DNA from: Nectonema munidae
Taxonomy: Eukaryota; Nematomorpha; Nectonematoida; Nectonematidae
Direction of reading: 5' to 3'
Assembly: GCA_030549495.1 (NCBI GenBank)
Contig: JAUIRK010001041.1
Location: 62,001 to 126,000, forward strand
Length of the DNA stretch: 64,000 nucleotides
Made by a program: the position numbers and the translations under genes. Of this stretch, positions 10,866 to 21,410 are shown one piece after another. Each line of letters begins with the position of its first letter. The first letter of the stretch is position 1. The notes beneath the pieces were generated by a model that saw nothing but the letters and a program-made list of their open reading frames with translations, was not told the origin of the DNA and did not search any database.

Positions 10866-12966
10866 ATTTACAAATATTTATCATCAATAAAATTTTACCG
10901 AGATTAGGAACATTTTTCGGATAATGTACAAAAGAGTTTTTTTTTAAAAAAGTTATTTTTTTAATTCTAAATGCAAAAATGTAATAAAGTGTGCCAATGT
11001 AGCAAAAAGAGTTACCACACTCTAATCAAAGAACTCAAATCTTGGAAGATGTCGAAAAACGAGAAACAGTTTGCCGGAGATTTAGAAATATTTATCATCA
11101 ATAAAATTTTACTGAGATTAGGAACATTTTTCGGATAATGTACAAAAGAGTTTTTTTTTAAAAAAGTTATTTTTTTAATTCTAAATGCAAAAATGTAATA
11201 AAGTGTGCCAATGTAGCAAAAGGAGTTACCACACTATCTAATCAAAGAACTCAAATCTTGGAAGATGACGAAAAACGAGAAACAGTTTGCGGGAGATTTA
11301 GAAATATTTATCATCAATAAAATTTTACTGAGATTAGGAACATTTTTCGGATAATGTACAAAAGAGTTTTTTTTTAAAAAGTTATTTTTTTTAATTCTAA
11401 ATGCAAAAATGTAATAAAGTGTGCCAAGGAACATTTTTCGGATAATGTACAAAAGAGTTTTTTTTTAAAAAAGTTATTTTTTTAATTCTAAATGCAAAAA
11501 TGTAATAAAGTGTGCCAATGTAGCAAAAGGAGTTACCACACTATCTAATCAAAGAACTCAAATCTTGGAAGATGTCGAAAAACGAGAAACAGTTTTCCGG
11601 AGATTTAGAAATATTTATCATCAATAAAATTTTACTGAGATTAGGAACATTTTTCGGATAATGTACAAAAGAGTTTTTTTTTAAAAAGTTATTTTTTTTA
11701 ATTCTAAATGCAAAAATGTAATAAAGTGTGCCAATGTAGCAAAAGGAGTTACCACACTATCTAATCAAAGAACTCAAATCTTGGAAGATGTCGAAAAACG
11801 AGAAACAGTTTGCCGGAGATTTAGAAATATTTATCATCAATAAAATTTTACTGAGATTAGGAACATTTTTCGGATAATGTACAAAAGAGTTTTTTTTTAA
11901 AAAAGTTATTTTTTTAATTCTAAATGCAAAAATGTAATAAAGTGTGCCAATGTAGCAAAAGGAGTTACCACACTATCTAATCAAAGAACTCAAATCTTGG
12001 AAGATGTCGAAAAACGAGAAACAGTTTTCCGGAGATTTAGAAATATTTATCATCAATAAAATTTTACTGAGATTAGGAACATTTTTCGGATAATGTACAA
12101 AAGAGTTTTTTTTTAAAAAAGTTATTTTTTTAATTCTAAATGCAAAAATGTAATAAAGTGTGCCAATGTAGCAAAAGGAGTTACCACACTATCTAATCAA
12201 AGAACTCAAATCTTGGAAGATGACGAAAAACGAGAAACAGTTTGCGGGAGATTTAGAAATATTTATCATCAATAAAATTTTACTGAGATTAGGAACATTT
12301 TTCGGATAATGTACAAAAGAGTTTTTTTTAAAAAGTTATTTTTTTTAATTCTAAATGAAAAATGTAATAAAGTGTGAAGGAACATTTTTGGATAATGTAA
12401 AAGAGTTTTTTTTAAAAAAGTTATTTTTTTAATTCTAAATGCAAAAATGTAATAAAGTGTGCCAATGTAGCAAAAGGAGTTACCACACTATCTAATCAAA
12501 GAACTCAAATCTTGGAAGATGTCGAAAAACGAGAAACAGTTTGCCGGAGATTTAGAAATATTTATCATCAATAAAATTTTACTGAGATTAGGAACATTTT
12601 TCGGATAATGTACAAAAGAGTTTTTTTTTAATTCTAAATGCAAAAATGTAATAAAGTGTGCCAATGTAGCAAAAGGAGTTACCACACTATCTAATCAAAG
12701 AACTCAAATCTTGGAAGATGTCGAAAAACGAGAAACAGTTTTCCGGAGATTTAGAAATATTTATCATCAATAAAATTTTACTGAGATTAGGAACATTTTT
12801 CGGATAATGTACAAAAGAGTTTTTTTTTAAAAAAGTTATTTTTTTAATTCTAAATGCAAAAATGTAATAAAGTGTGCTAATGTAGCAAAAGGAGTTACCA
12901 CACTATCTAATCAAAGAACTCAAATCTTGGAAGATGTCGAAAAACGAGAAACAGTTTGCTGGAGAT
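10866..12966 (+). repeat. Nine-unit satellite (about 215 bp) derived from the Tigger 5' region
   Basis: Units begin near 10866, 11081, 11299, 11605, 11820, 12037, 12252, 12552 and 12750. Most are 200-220 bp. Two, starting near 11299 and 12252, are about 300 bp because about 85 bp (from 'GGAACATTTTTCGG') is doubled. Those two also share the variants 'AGATGACG' and 'TTTGCGGGAG', giving a higher-order period of about 955 bp. Each unit ends with the transposase start ATGTCGAAAAACGAG…GGAGAT, and only the last unit runs on into the real gene. The junction shows short homology (GATTTA). The lone copy of the array's first bases at 10862 marks the original sequence. Confidence 0.92.
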
Positions 12967-13191
12967 GGTGTAATTGAAGCTACCATATGCGAAAAAGCTA
13001 GTCAAGTGATTAATGATTTATTAGCGAAAACTGAAGGTATTAGTGATGACGGTACTAAAAGTTTTAAAGCCAGTGCTGGGTGGTTTGATCAATTTCAGCG
13101 ATTAGGTGGAATCCACAGTGTTAAAAGCAGGGTGAATAAAAGTCGATTTTTTTTAATAAAAAAACAAAAAGTCACTGCAAACCAATTGTAA
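12934..13191 (+). pseudogene. Tigger transposase N-terminal fragment (CENP-B-type HTH)
   Basis: Starting at MSKNEKQFAG, the frame continues into 'CEKASQVINDLLAKT' and 'FKASAGWFDQFQRLGGIHSV'. These are the recognition helices of the CENP-B/Tigger DNA-binding domain (K-A-S-x-G-W-F-x-x-F … G-I-H-S-V). It ends after 85 codons in low-complexity sequence. The first DNA-binding half (the psq-type helix) is not seen in this frame. Confidence 0.8.
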
Positions 13192-13445
13192 ACTAATTTT
13201 AACTATATTTTCTTGTTTTTTTTTGGATTTTTTAGGTCATTAAAGTTAATAAAAATATTTTTTGAGTCAATAAAAAGTCAAAAATAAACACAAGTCATTG
13301 AAAACCAATTTTAAACTGGTTTGAGCAATTTTTTCTTGTTTTTTATAATTTTTTTAAGTGTGAAAAGTTCAAAAAAGTTTTTTAGTTCAATAAAAATAGG
13401 ATTTTTTAGGTCAAAAATAAAAAAAGAGGAAAAAAGACTTTATGG

Positions 13446-13650
13446 ACTGCCCCTGGCTGTCCGGAGATATTAACCCTGTCATTAGGCTCTAATGTTAGTT
13501 GTGGCTGCATAATTAAGCCACTTTTATTGTATCATTCAAATAATCCTAGAGCTTTTAAGCAAAAATTCAAAAATCTAATTGACCTGCAATGTGGAAAGCA
13601 AATAAAAACACGTGGCTTACACCAACTGAAAAAATAAAGTATTCTAAATT
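13446..13650 (+). pseudogene. Tigger transposase catalytic-domain fragment
   Basis: 'LTLSLGSN' and 'IIKPLLLYHSNNPRAFK' read in one frame, and 'LPAMWKANKNTWLTP' follows in another. Together they match the central DDE region of Tigger transposases (K-P-L-L-x-Y-H-S-x-N-P-R, then W-x-A-N-x-x-x-W). The part between the HTH and this fragment is deleted. Confidence 0.75.
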
Positions 13651-13815
13651 ATTTTCTAGTATCGTCTAACTCCTTTTAATGATGGAAATGTTAAATAAAA
13701 CTCATTTCACTTCTCATTTTTAATTAAAAATATTTTTATTTAGAATGAAAAAGACTGTCTCGGTTTAGGAAACAGGTTTGAGGAACGAATTGAAAAAGTT
13801 CGTAAACTCACGCTG

Positions 13816-14307
13816 TAAAATCGTAAAAACGAGGTATTTATGCGTTTAAAAAATTTATTGCGTTGGCGGGCTCTTTATTTCAACATTCTGACTTAACATA
13901 TCTTGAAAACAATGCGAATTAATTGTTTGCTTTCGGTCTAGGCGAAATTATGAGCGCCAGGCAATTGCTCAGTTTGGCAGTTAAAAATATCAGGTTACTG
14001 CCTCATGGGGTAATTTCCCGAACATTGAGAACCGCTGTTCTGGGGAGCAATAAGAAAGTCTAGAGAATCTTTTTGTGAATCTTAGGGCATAAAAATTTAT
14101 TGACAAATACAAAAATATTGGGAATGGTAAAAAAATATTTAAATTTGAGAAATAAATTAATTTGATATTTATATATATACATTAAGACAGGTGAACACAC
14201 AAAAATTGGCGTACGTAAGGATAAATTCATAAAAGTAACAAAATGTAAACAAAATTGATGATGTCACATGATTATTGAGAGTACATGATGATAAATTTTT
14301 CACATTT
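13816..14307. other. 3' flank of SMC1, nothing else recognised
   Basis: AT-rich spacer containing the probable SMC1 polyadenylation signal and no other feature I can support. Confidence 0.5.
14096..14101 (-). terminator. Candidate AATAAA polyadenylation signal for SMC1
   Basis: TTTATT on the plus strand reads AATAAA on the minus strand, about 205 bases past the SMC1 stop. Other AT-rich options nearby make this a candidate only. Confidence 0.35.
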
Positions 14308-17300
14308 TTATATGAGTGATTTTTCTTGATCTTTATTCGTATCCTCGTATGGGGTCAAGTCTATAGCCAGTATTTTGCTCATTGTGCAAGCATCAAATTC
14401 TGGATATATACCAACCAAAGCATCTGCTCGACAATAGAACTCCTCTTTCAAGGAAATAACGATACACTGAAAGCGCTCTGACTGCTCTTGTATGTAAGAG
14501 GCAACTTTGTTGATGTTTGTGTTGTCAAGAGCTGCATCAATTTCGTCCAGAACAAAAAACGGCGCTGGTTGGTAACTGTGTATAGCGAAAAGAAGGGCCA
14601 AAGCTGCCACTGTCTTTTCTCCACCCGATAAATTATCCATTGGTCGGAATCGCTTGCCTGGCGCAACACAATTATAATTTATGCCATCCAGGTACGGCTC
14701 TTCTTGATTCTCAGGACTTAGAAAAGCTTGGGCACTGGCATTCCTAGACAAATCCTTGTATATGTCATCGATCCTATTGGAGACGTGCTCAAAACACGAC
14801 ATAAACAACTCAAAACGTCTCTTCTTCACACGGCTAAATTTTTCTTTGGCTTGCTTAGCCCCGAGCCTAGCATTATCGAACTCTACCGAAGTTACAACGA
14901 ATCGCTCACGAACATCCACCAGCTTTTCCACGGCTTTCAGATTAGGCGCTGTGATGCAGTCGATTTGCGAACGCTTTTCGTTAATCTCCTTCTCCACTTC
15001 ACATATTTCCTTTTTGATGGCATCTTTATTCTGCAAGACGTTGCCCTCTCCACTCTTTAGAATAGAGTAGTCTAATTCGATCTCCGCTTCTATGTTATAT
15101 ATTCGCTGAGAACTGTTTTGGCTGGTGCTCGGATTTTGAGAAGTATCTATCGCACTTTCTATATCTTCTAGAGAACCTTTCAAAAAGGGCACCTTGATAT
15201 CCTCCATTATGCATGTTCGTAAAAGATTGTGACGCTCAGACTTCTTTTGCTCAACTTTGATTTCCAGGAGGTTGACATTTTTCGCAGCATTCGATATATC
15301 TTTTTGACAGGAGATCATTTTCTTGCGAATTTCATTCAGCACTTTATCGCGCTTTTCTTGCTCCTCCTTCTTATTAGATCTTTCAGTCTTCAACTTCTGC
15401 AATTTTTTCATTTCTTCATCGATAGAATTCATGTGTTTTTGTTCTTCAGCCTTGAACTTTTCGAGCTCCGCTTCATCCATATCAACCTCCTCCTTCCACT
15501 TTAGCACTTTGCCGAGTGTGTCGCGTGACTTTTCATACTCTAGCTGACTTTGTAACTTACCTTTTTGGTTTTCAAATTCCATTCTTTTGTTTGCGCGCTC
15601 TTGTTGAACACGCAGTTCCTTTCTTTCGTACTGGCGAATGTTATCAACTTTGATAACTTTGCAAAAATTTGCAAACACCACATCCTCAACAGCATTCATC
15701 TTTTCCTTGAGAGAGTGAATCGAGGAAAGTCTTTCCTTCATTCTTTCGTCTATTTCCTGGACTTTGGGGAAGAAGGTATTGAACTTTTCTTGAAGTTGCA
15801 ATATATCGTTCTCAATGTTTTTGATATTACGGTTGTTTGTGTTGTCTCTCTCCGTACAAGAATACTTTAAGCGTGTTTCCAAACTTCTAATCTGACTCTG
15901 AATGATGCCTAGTTCGGATTCTTTGCGTCTAGTTTTCAAGTGTTCCTTCAGCTCACTCTGAACCTTCTCTTTCTTTCCTTGCAAAAGCGTAACATGCTTT
16001 TCATCCCAACGCCGTGCCTTAGCTTTCAAATCACTAGCTCCACCAGAAATCACGCCGCTCTTTTGAAAAAGAGTGCCGTCCAATGAAACAACTTTTAGGC
16101 GTTTTTTCCCGCCAAAAGCGAGTTTACGAGCATCTTCAGTAGTATCACAGACAAGCGAGCTCTCACACGCAAAAAGAAGAGCTCTTTCTATCTGAATAGG
16201 TTCGTAGTGTATAACATCAAACACCAATTTCACATTTTTTGGATCATCAATCTCTCTCAACTTTTCTTCCAATGCCTTTACTTCAATATAGTTCAGGGGA
16301 AAGAATGTCTCTGGCTCCAATCTTTGCTCTTTCATATACCGTATGCAGTCTTGGGCTGTTTTTTCTGAGTCTGTGATTATTGCATCAATATTTTTTCCTA
16401 GCACTTTTGTCACGGCAATTTGATACTTTTTATGAACGGGTTGACACATGTCAATCAACCTACCATAAACTCCAGGAAAAAGTCTTTTCAAATTTTCTAT
16501 CAACTCTGCTTTTTTTATACTTCGAGAATTTTCATTTTTATCCATTCTTGCTTCTCCGAGTTGCTGACCAATGTTTTCGAGTTCAAGATTGATCTCAGTA
16601 ATTCTTTCTTTCGCGTTGGAGACTTCTTGAGATAGAAGTAGTTCTTGTTTCTTATACTCCTCCACTTGTTGCTGACTTGTTTTAATGAAGTCATTCAATT
16701 TGTCAATTCTTTTCTTGTTTTCTTCTAACTCATGACGCTTCTGCTCAATGGACGCGTTAATTTCATTTTGCTTTCGCTTTTCATTATCCATCTTGTCTTG
16801 ATCGATCTTCTGTTCTCTATTGACAGCGTCGAGCTCTTGCAAGTACTTCGTTGCTCTCTTGCCACCCTCCTCCTTCAACTTGTGGTACTCCTTCATTTGA
16901 GTCGCTTCCAATTCTAAATCTCTGCCCTGACTCTGACTCTCTTCTTCAACCTCCTCTTCAAAGATGACTCGCTGCCTCTCAACCTCTTCCAACTCCTTCA
17001 CCAACTCTTTGATATCATCTTCGTGACTATCGTGTGCTTTTCTCGCCTGATTCAAAGCTTTCTTCGCGCCTTCAATCTTCTTCAACATGTGAGCTGTTTT
17101 TTCTTTAGCCTTGATGAACTGTGGCCTCTTTTTGTTGAGTTCTACTTCCACGCTCTTGCACTCCGTTTCATTTTTGCCAATATCCCTACCAATCTTGCCA
17201 CTTTCTTTCTTGAAGTCCTTTAACTCTCCCTCAAACTTCTCCTTCTTTTCCACAACCTTGTCGTGGTCCTTTTTTGACTTTTTGTACTCATCCTTCACAC

Positions 17301-18009
17301 TTTCCATTTGTCTTTCGTTTTGATAGAGCACAAGAAGCTTGCACTTGACTTCCGACTTATTCAACTCAGACTTCAGACGCTGATACTTCTCGGCCTCATT
17401 TTTTTCCAACTTTGCTTCTTTTCTCTCTGCTGCCACCCCCTTCTTTTTATTGTAGGTGAATTGCGTCTTTTCTTCAGCCTTGAGCATTTCCGCTTTCAGC
17501 GAATCATATTCAGTTTGCAGTTCTTCGGATCCACTAATCTTTTCAAACATTGTGGTTCTCTCTTTAGGACTTTTCATGGCAATTGCTTCAACAGCGCCCT
17601 GAAAAACTAGGAAATTTTTAGCGTGTATCAAGATTCCTAGCTTTTTCAATTCATTCGTGTATTCGTCTAGTTTCACAACCGCTCCATTAATCCTGTACTC
17701 CGACAGAGAATTTATGATGTAACGAGAAAATTCCCTAATAGTGCCATCATTTTCGCGATATGCCAACGTTACATAGGCACGATTTGACACCGCTTTTCCG
17801 ACTGGAGCACCGTGAATCAAATCAGATATCTTTTTCGTTCGCAAATTAGAAGTCTTTTCGCCTAAAACAAAGCTGATAGCATCCATGAGGTTCGATTTAC
17901 CAGAGCCATTAGGACCTATAACAGCTGTAAACTGCTTAAAATCACCGATCCTGTGTCTGCCCTTGTATGACTTAAAGTTTTCACACTCTATATACTTGAG
18001 ATGACCCAT
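14308..18009 (-). CDS. SMC1: SMC1 (SMC1A-type) cohesin ATPase subunit, intronless
   Basis: This is a single open frame of 1233 residues, the same length as human SMC1A. Together with SMC3 and the kleisin RAD21, SMC1 forms the cohesin ring that holds sister chromatids together and shapes chromatin loops in the nucleus. Visible parts are: N-terminal ABC half with Walker A GPNGSGKS at 32-39 and Q-loop FQG near 136-138; first coiled coil about 165-505; hinge about 509-660 (LFPGVYGRLID … GVISGGASD); second coiled coil about 665-1045; C-terminal ABC half with signature LSGGEKTVA at 1127, Walker B FFVLDEIDAA with the catalytic Asp-Glu at 1155-1156, and D-loop ALDN. The start Met opens MGHLKYIECENFKSYKG, as in SMC1. 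All catalytic motifs are intact and no frame breaks are seen. The lack of introns is unusual beside the split neighbours and could mean a retrocopied but working gene, or an intron-poor lineage. Confidence 0.97.
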   Translation of the reverse strand: MGHLKYIECENFKSYKGRHRIGDFKQFTAVIGPNGSGKSNLMDAISFVLGEKTSNLRTKKISDLIHGAPVGKAVSNRAYVTLAYRENDGTIREFSRYIINSLSEYRINGAVVKLDEYTNELKKLGILIHAKNFLVFQGAVEAIAMKSPKERTTMFEKISGSEELQTEYDSLKAEMLKAEEKTQFTYNKKKGVAAERKEAKLEKNEAEKYQRLKSELNKSEVKCKLLVLYQNERQMESVKDEYKKSKKDHDKVVEKKEKFEGELKDFKKESGKIGRDIGKNETECKSVEVELNKKRPQFIKAKEKTAHMLKKIEGAKKALNQARKAHDSHEDDIKELVKELEEVERQRVIFEEEVEEESQSQGRDLELEATQMKEYHKLKEEGGKRATKYLQELDAVNREQKIDQDKMDNEKRKQNEINASIEQKRHELEENKKRIDKLNDFIKTSQQQVEEYKKQELLLSQEVSNAKERITEINLELENIGQQLGEARMDKNENSRSIKKAELIENLKRLFPGVYGRLIDMCQPVHKKYQIAVTKVLGKNIDAIITDSEKTAQDCIRYMKEQRLEPETFFPLNYIEVKALEEKLREIDDPKNVKLVFDVIHYEPIQIERALLFACESSLVCDTTEDARKLAFGGKKRLKVVSLDGTLFQKSGVISGGASDLKAKARRWDEKHVTLLQGKKEKVQSELKEHLKTRRKESELGIIQSQIRSLETRLKYSCTERDNTNNRNIKNIENDILQLQEKFNTFFPKVQEIDERMKERLSSIHSLKEKMNAVEDVVFANFCKVIKVDNIRQYERKELRVQQERANKRMEFENQKGKLQSQLEYEKSRDTLGKVLKWKEEVDMDEAELEKFKAEEQKHMNSIDEEMKKLQKLKTERSNKKEEQEKRDKVLNEIRKKMISCQKDISNAAKNVNLLEIKVEQKKSERHNLLRTCIMEDIKVPFLKGSLEDIESAIDTSQNPSTSQNSSQRIYNIEAEIELDYSILKSGEGNVLQNKDAIKKEICEVEKEINEKRSQIDCITAPNLKAVEKLVDVRERFVVTSVEFDNARLGAKQAKEKFSRVKKRRFELFMSCFEHVSNRIDDIYKDLSRNASAQAFLSPENQEEPYLDGINYNCVAPGKRFRPMDNLSGGEKTVAALALLFAIHSYQPAPFFVLDEIDAALDNTNINKVASYIQEQSERFQCIVISLKEEFYCRADALVGIYPEFDACTMSKILAIDLTPYEDTNKDQEKSLI

Positions 18010-18545
18010 TTAAACCATTCACGCCTTTAAAATGATATTTTCTTTATATTCTAAAATAAAAATGCATTTATTAAAAAAAATTAATACTACAAAAGTAATA
18101 TTTAAAATTTAAAAATATAAATACAGCTTAAAAATTCGTCTAGAAAATTTGTAATCAAGAAAACTCAATTCATCGCATCACTGATTTCATATTTTTGTTC
18201 ACAGGAATGAGAAAAATAATCACCTACAAAAAAATTTTTACTTTGAACGGAAACATAGATATTATCAACGGAAATTTGATTCTTTGCAGTAGATAAAATT
18301 TATGAAAAAAAGAACGCTTCCATATTTAGCACTAATCATAGCGATGTATCAACAAGATTGACAGAGTATATTCATTCCCTCACTGATTGTGGACAGGCGA
18401 AAGAGTCTCTCATAAGTTCTTCGAAAAATCTTCAATTACGCTGAGTTGTCTAGGCGAAGCGCATCATTAGTTGCATGTTGGGTAAGAACATTCTTAGATA
18501 AAAATCAGGGTTGAGAAGTGAGATTTGGTCTCGAATAAAAATTTA
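18010..18545. other. 5' flank of SMC1, no element defined
   Basis: The upstream region is AT-rich. I see no clear TATA box or conserved promoter motif, and no open frame with similarity. Confidence 0.4.
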
Positions 18546-18549
18546 GCCG

Positions 18550-18815
18550 TCAGAGTCAGGGGCGAAAACAAAGGGGGGGGGCTCTCGCCGCCCCTCCCCC
18601 CCCCCCCCCTTTTTCGGAAATTTTATTTTTTTAATTTTATTATTTTATTGGAAGATAAAAATTATTTATTATAAATTATTAATAAAAAATTAAATCATAT
18701 AAAAAAAGAAATATTACTTTCTAAAAAATTATATAATTTTTAAAATTTACCCTCCCCCCTCCCCCAAAAAAATTTTTTTTTTTTTAGGAGAGGGAGATGT
18801 GGATAATATTATAAA

Positions 18816-18861
<46 letters not shown>

Positions 18862-18882
18862 AAATTTGGTGAGTAGTTTTAT

Positions 18883-18917
<35 letters not shown>

Positions 18918-19010
18918 TGTTTTATAATTTTAAAATTTTTTTTTTTATTTAAAAATTTTTTTTTTTTTAAATTTTATATAAAAAGGGGGTTTTTTTTTAT
19001 TATTTTGGTG
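18550..19010. repeat. Homopolymer-rich low-complexity tract
   Basis: Runs of G, C, T and A of 10-30 bases follow one another. A hAT-like start (CAGGGGCG) sits at the left edge at about 18555. The tract may be a decayed element whose simple runs have grown, or sequence that was hard to read or assemble. Confidence 0.7.
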
Positions 19011-19051
19011 TTGGTGTATTATTTATTTTTTGTGGGTGGGAGGGTTAAGTA

Positions 19052-19111
19052 CAGTAGAACCTTAAGTATCCGAACAGGTTCGGAGAAGCGAGTGTACTCG
19101 AGGCTTCACTG
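19052..19111. mobile_element. 60-bp Tigger/pogo-type MITE
   Basis: TA dinucleotides flank a short element starting CAGTAGAACCTTAAGTA. The end reads, reversed, CAGTGAAGCCTCGAGTA. The ends pair well and the whole element is little more than the two inverted repeats. Confidence 0.65.
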
Positions 19112-19114
19112 TAC

Positions 19115-20865
19115 CCGTACATGCACGTGTATAAGTCGACCTTGGAGCACACTAATTTTGTCTTTAAATATAACCAACCGTCGAACGAACACTCCTTATT
19201 TTTTGTCAAAAAAAAATACATTTTTTTGCACTTAAAATTTTCAAAACTGTATTTTTATAAATAAAACATTTTTTGTAAATCAACTTATTTTTGTGTCTCA
19301 TGAAAACTAGATATGCGATGTTTAATTCGATTTAAAAATCAATTTTTCGATGATTTAGCTTACTTTTCAAAAACTCGGGCCGACCGATACAGTGAATTGT
19401 ATTTAAAAAATATAAACATTTTTTTAATTTGAGGGTGGACTTATACACCAGCATATATGCTATTTTAAATAATGAAAAATAGTTTAATATAATGCCCGCC
19501 TTCTTTCGTAGAATTTGGAAGTGAGAGTTATAATTTAGGACTCTTTAGAAGGTTATTCGGATTATAATTTTTGTAGTAAATAAGCGTTTTCTTTTTCACA
19601 TATATTACAAAGGTGAATCTTGAAAACGGCTTCCTGGCCTTATGATTTATCCTGCAAATACCTATAATTTTTAGGTCTATTTTGTGAAATAAATTCTTTC
19701 TTCCTCTTCTTCTTCTTATAACGCGGATCATTATAGCGCGATATCGCTTATAACGCGGTTATGTCTTGGCTCCCATTTTTACAGGCGTGACATACTCAGC
19801 TTTAAAATTCTACTTTGAAATCCAAATTAAAACTACTTTTTTTACTAAATATATATAGATTTTTACATATGTAATTTAATATAACAGTATTTCTATATAA
19901 TCATTTTATGATTACTCTTAATTGGTTTATTCTGTTTTTAATGCTCAATACAAAGTTCAATATTAGGATTTATCTCAAATTTTAATGACTACCAAGGAAT
20001 TGGAAGGCGTTATTATGACCCATAAATTTAAGTTTAAAGTTTGAAAATAATATAGATCACACTAATCCAATTTACATCCATAGAGTCAAAACTTAAAAAC
20101 ACGAGTAAGAATTTTACTTATATATCATTTCAAATTCTAAATAGTCGTTTTTAAGTTTTAAATTGTCTTTTTTAAATTCTAAACGCTCTTTCTAAAATAC
20201 AAAATAAAATTTGAAAAAAGACAATTTAGAACTTAAAAAAGACAATTTAGAATTTAAAAAAGACAATTTAGAATTTAAAAAAGAAAATTTAGAACTTAAA
20301 ATAGTATATATAAATTTTGCTCAGATAAAAAAATAATGGTTTATCTTCTTTTTCATTTTTATTGCTAAGAATAGTAAGGGATTTGTTTCATGAATACACT
20401 AAGCTACTTTAAAAATTGTTTTTATCTGTTCCTTGTCCAAGGGGTTATTAATTTATCAACTAGTGTTACAAATCAAATGTATAGATTTATTTGGACATTG
20501 AGAACCCATTGAATAAACAAGCTTCTTTTAGCAAAAAATATGATTTGTTGAAATTATAAATCTAGTTCTTCACAATATCAATTCCATATTCACATGTATA
20601 GCAATGTTACAACAAACTTTTCAAAACTTGAGAAAAAAATTGACAAAGCGTGAGCTGGAGTCGGAGCCAGACATTCAGACATTTTCGCCACGGACCCGCA
20701 GCCTTAGGATTTTTCTGGCTTCGAAACCCTGCTGGTGAAGCATTCAATTATTCCTTTAATTTACTTTAATAAACTTTGAAAATTTTATTTGTTTATTGAT
20801 ATTTTTGAAACATTTAAAAAAAATTTAAGACACATAATATAAAATATCTCTTCTAAAGGTAGAAA
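19115..20865. other. Intergenic stretch with small repeats
   Basis: No gene was recognised. A 'TATAACGCGG' repeat occurs near 19717 and 19750, perhaps a Tigger end fragment. A 22-bp tandem repeat lies at 20150-20310, and a GGAGTCGGAG fragment lies near 20653. Confidence 0.5.
20150..20310. repeat. 22-bp tandem repeat plus inverted copies
   Basis: Four near-identical copies of AAAAAAGACAATTTAGAATTT lie at about 20212-20300. Diverged inverted copies (AAATTGTCTTTTTTAAATTC) precede them at about 20160-20190, so the transcript could fold into a hairpin. Confidence 0.75.
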
Positions 20866-20869
20866 AGGG

Positions 20870-21400
<531 letters not shown>

Positions 21401-21410
21401 CTTCTCATTA

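Larger units (their letters stand above)
10836..13815 (+). mobile_element. Decayed Tigger (pogo-type) DNA transposon carrying an internal satellite
   Basis: The left end TA|CAGAGAAACTTCGGTTTACC and right end GTTCGTAAACTCACGCTG|TA are the TA-flanked, CAG-starting ends expected of pogo/Tigger elements. Between them are a tandem array (10866..12966), the start of a transposase with a CENP-B-type DNA-binding segment (12934..13191), a large deletion, and a fragment of the catalytic domain (about 13446-13650). The element is dead. The right boundary rests on weaker similarity than the left. Confidence 0.7.

Noticed and set aside
10866-12966. Regular repeats that could be taken for a CRISPR array
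   Set aside because: The units are direct tandem copies with no unique spacers, they contain transposon coding sequence, and the genome is eukaryotic.
14728-17610. Many plus-strand open frames of 60-110 codons opposite SMC1
   Set aside because: They are antisense shadows of a well-conserved gene. Their Leu/Phe/Ser-rich make-up comes from the reverse complement of coiled-coil codons.
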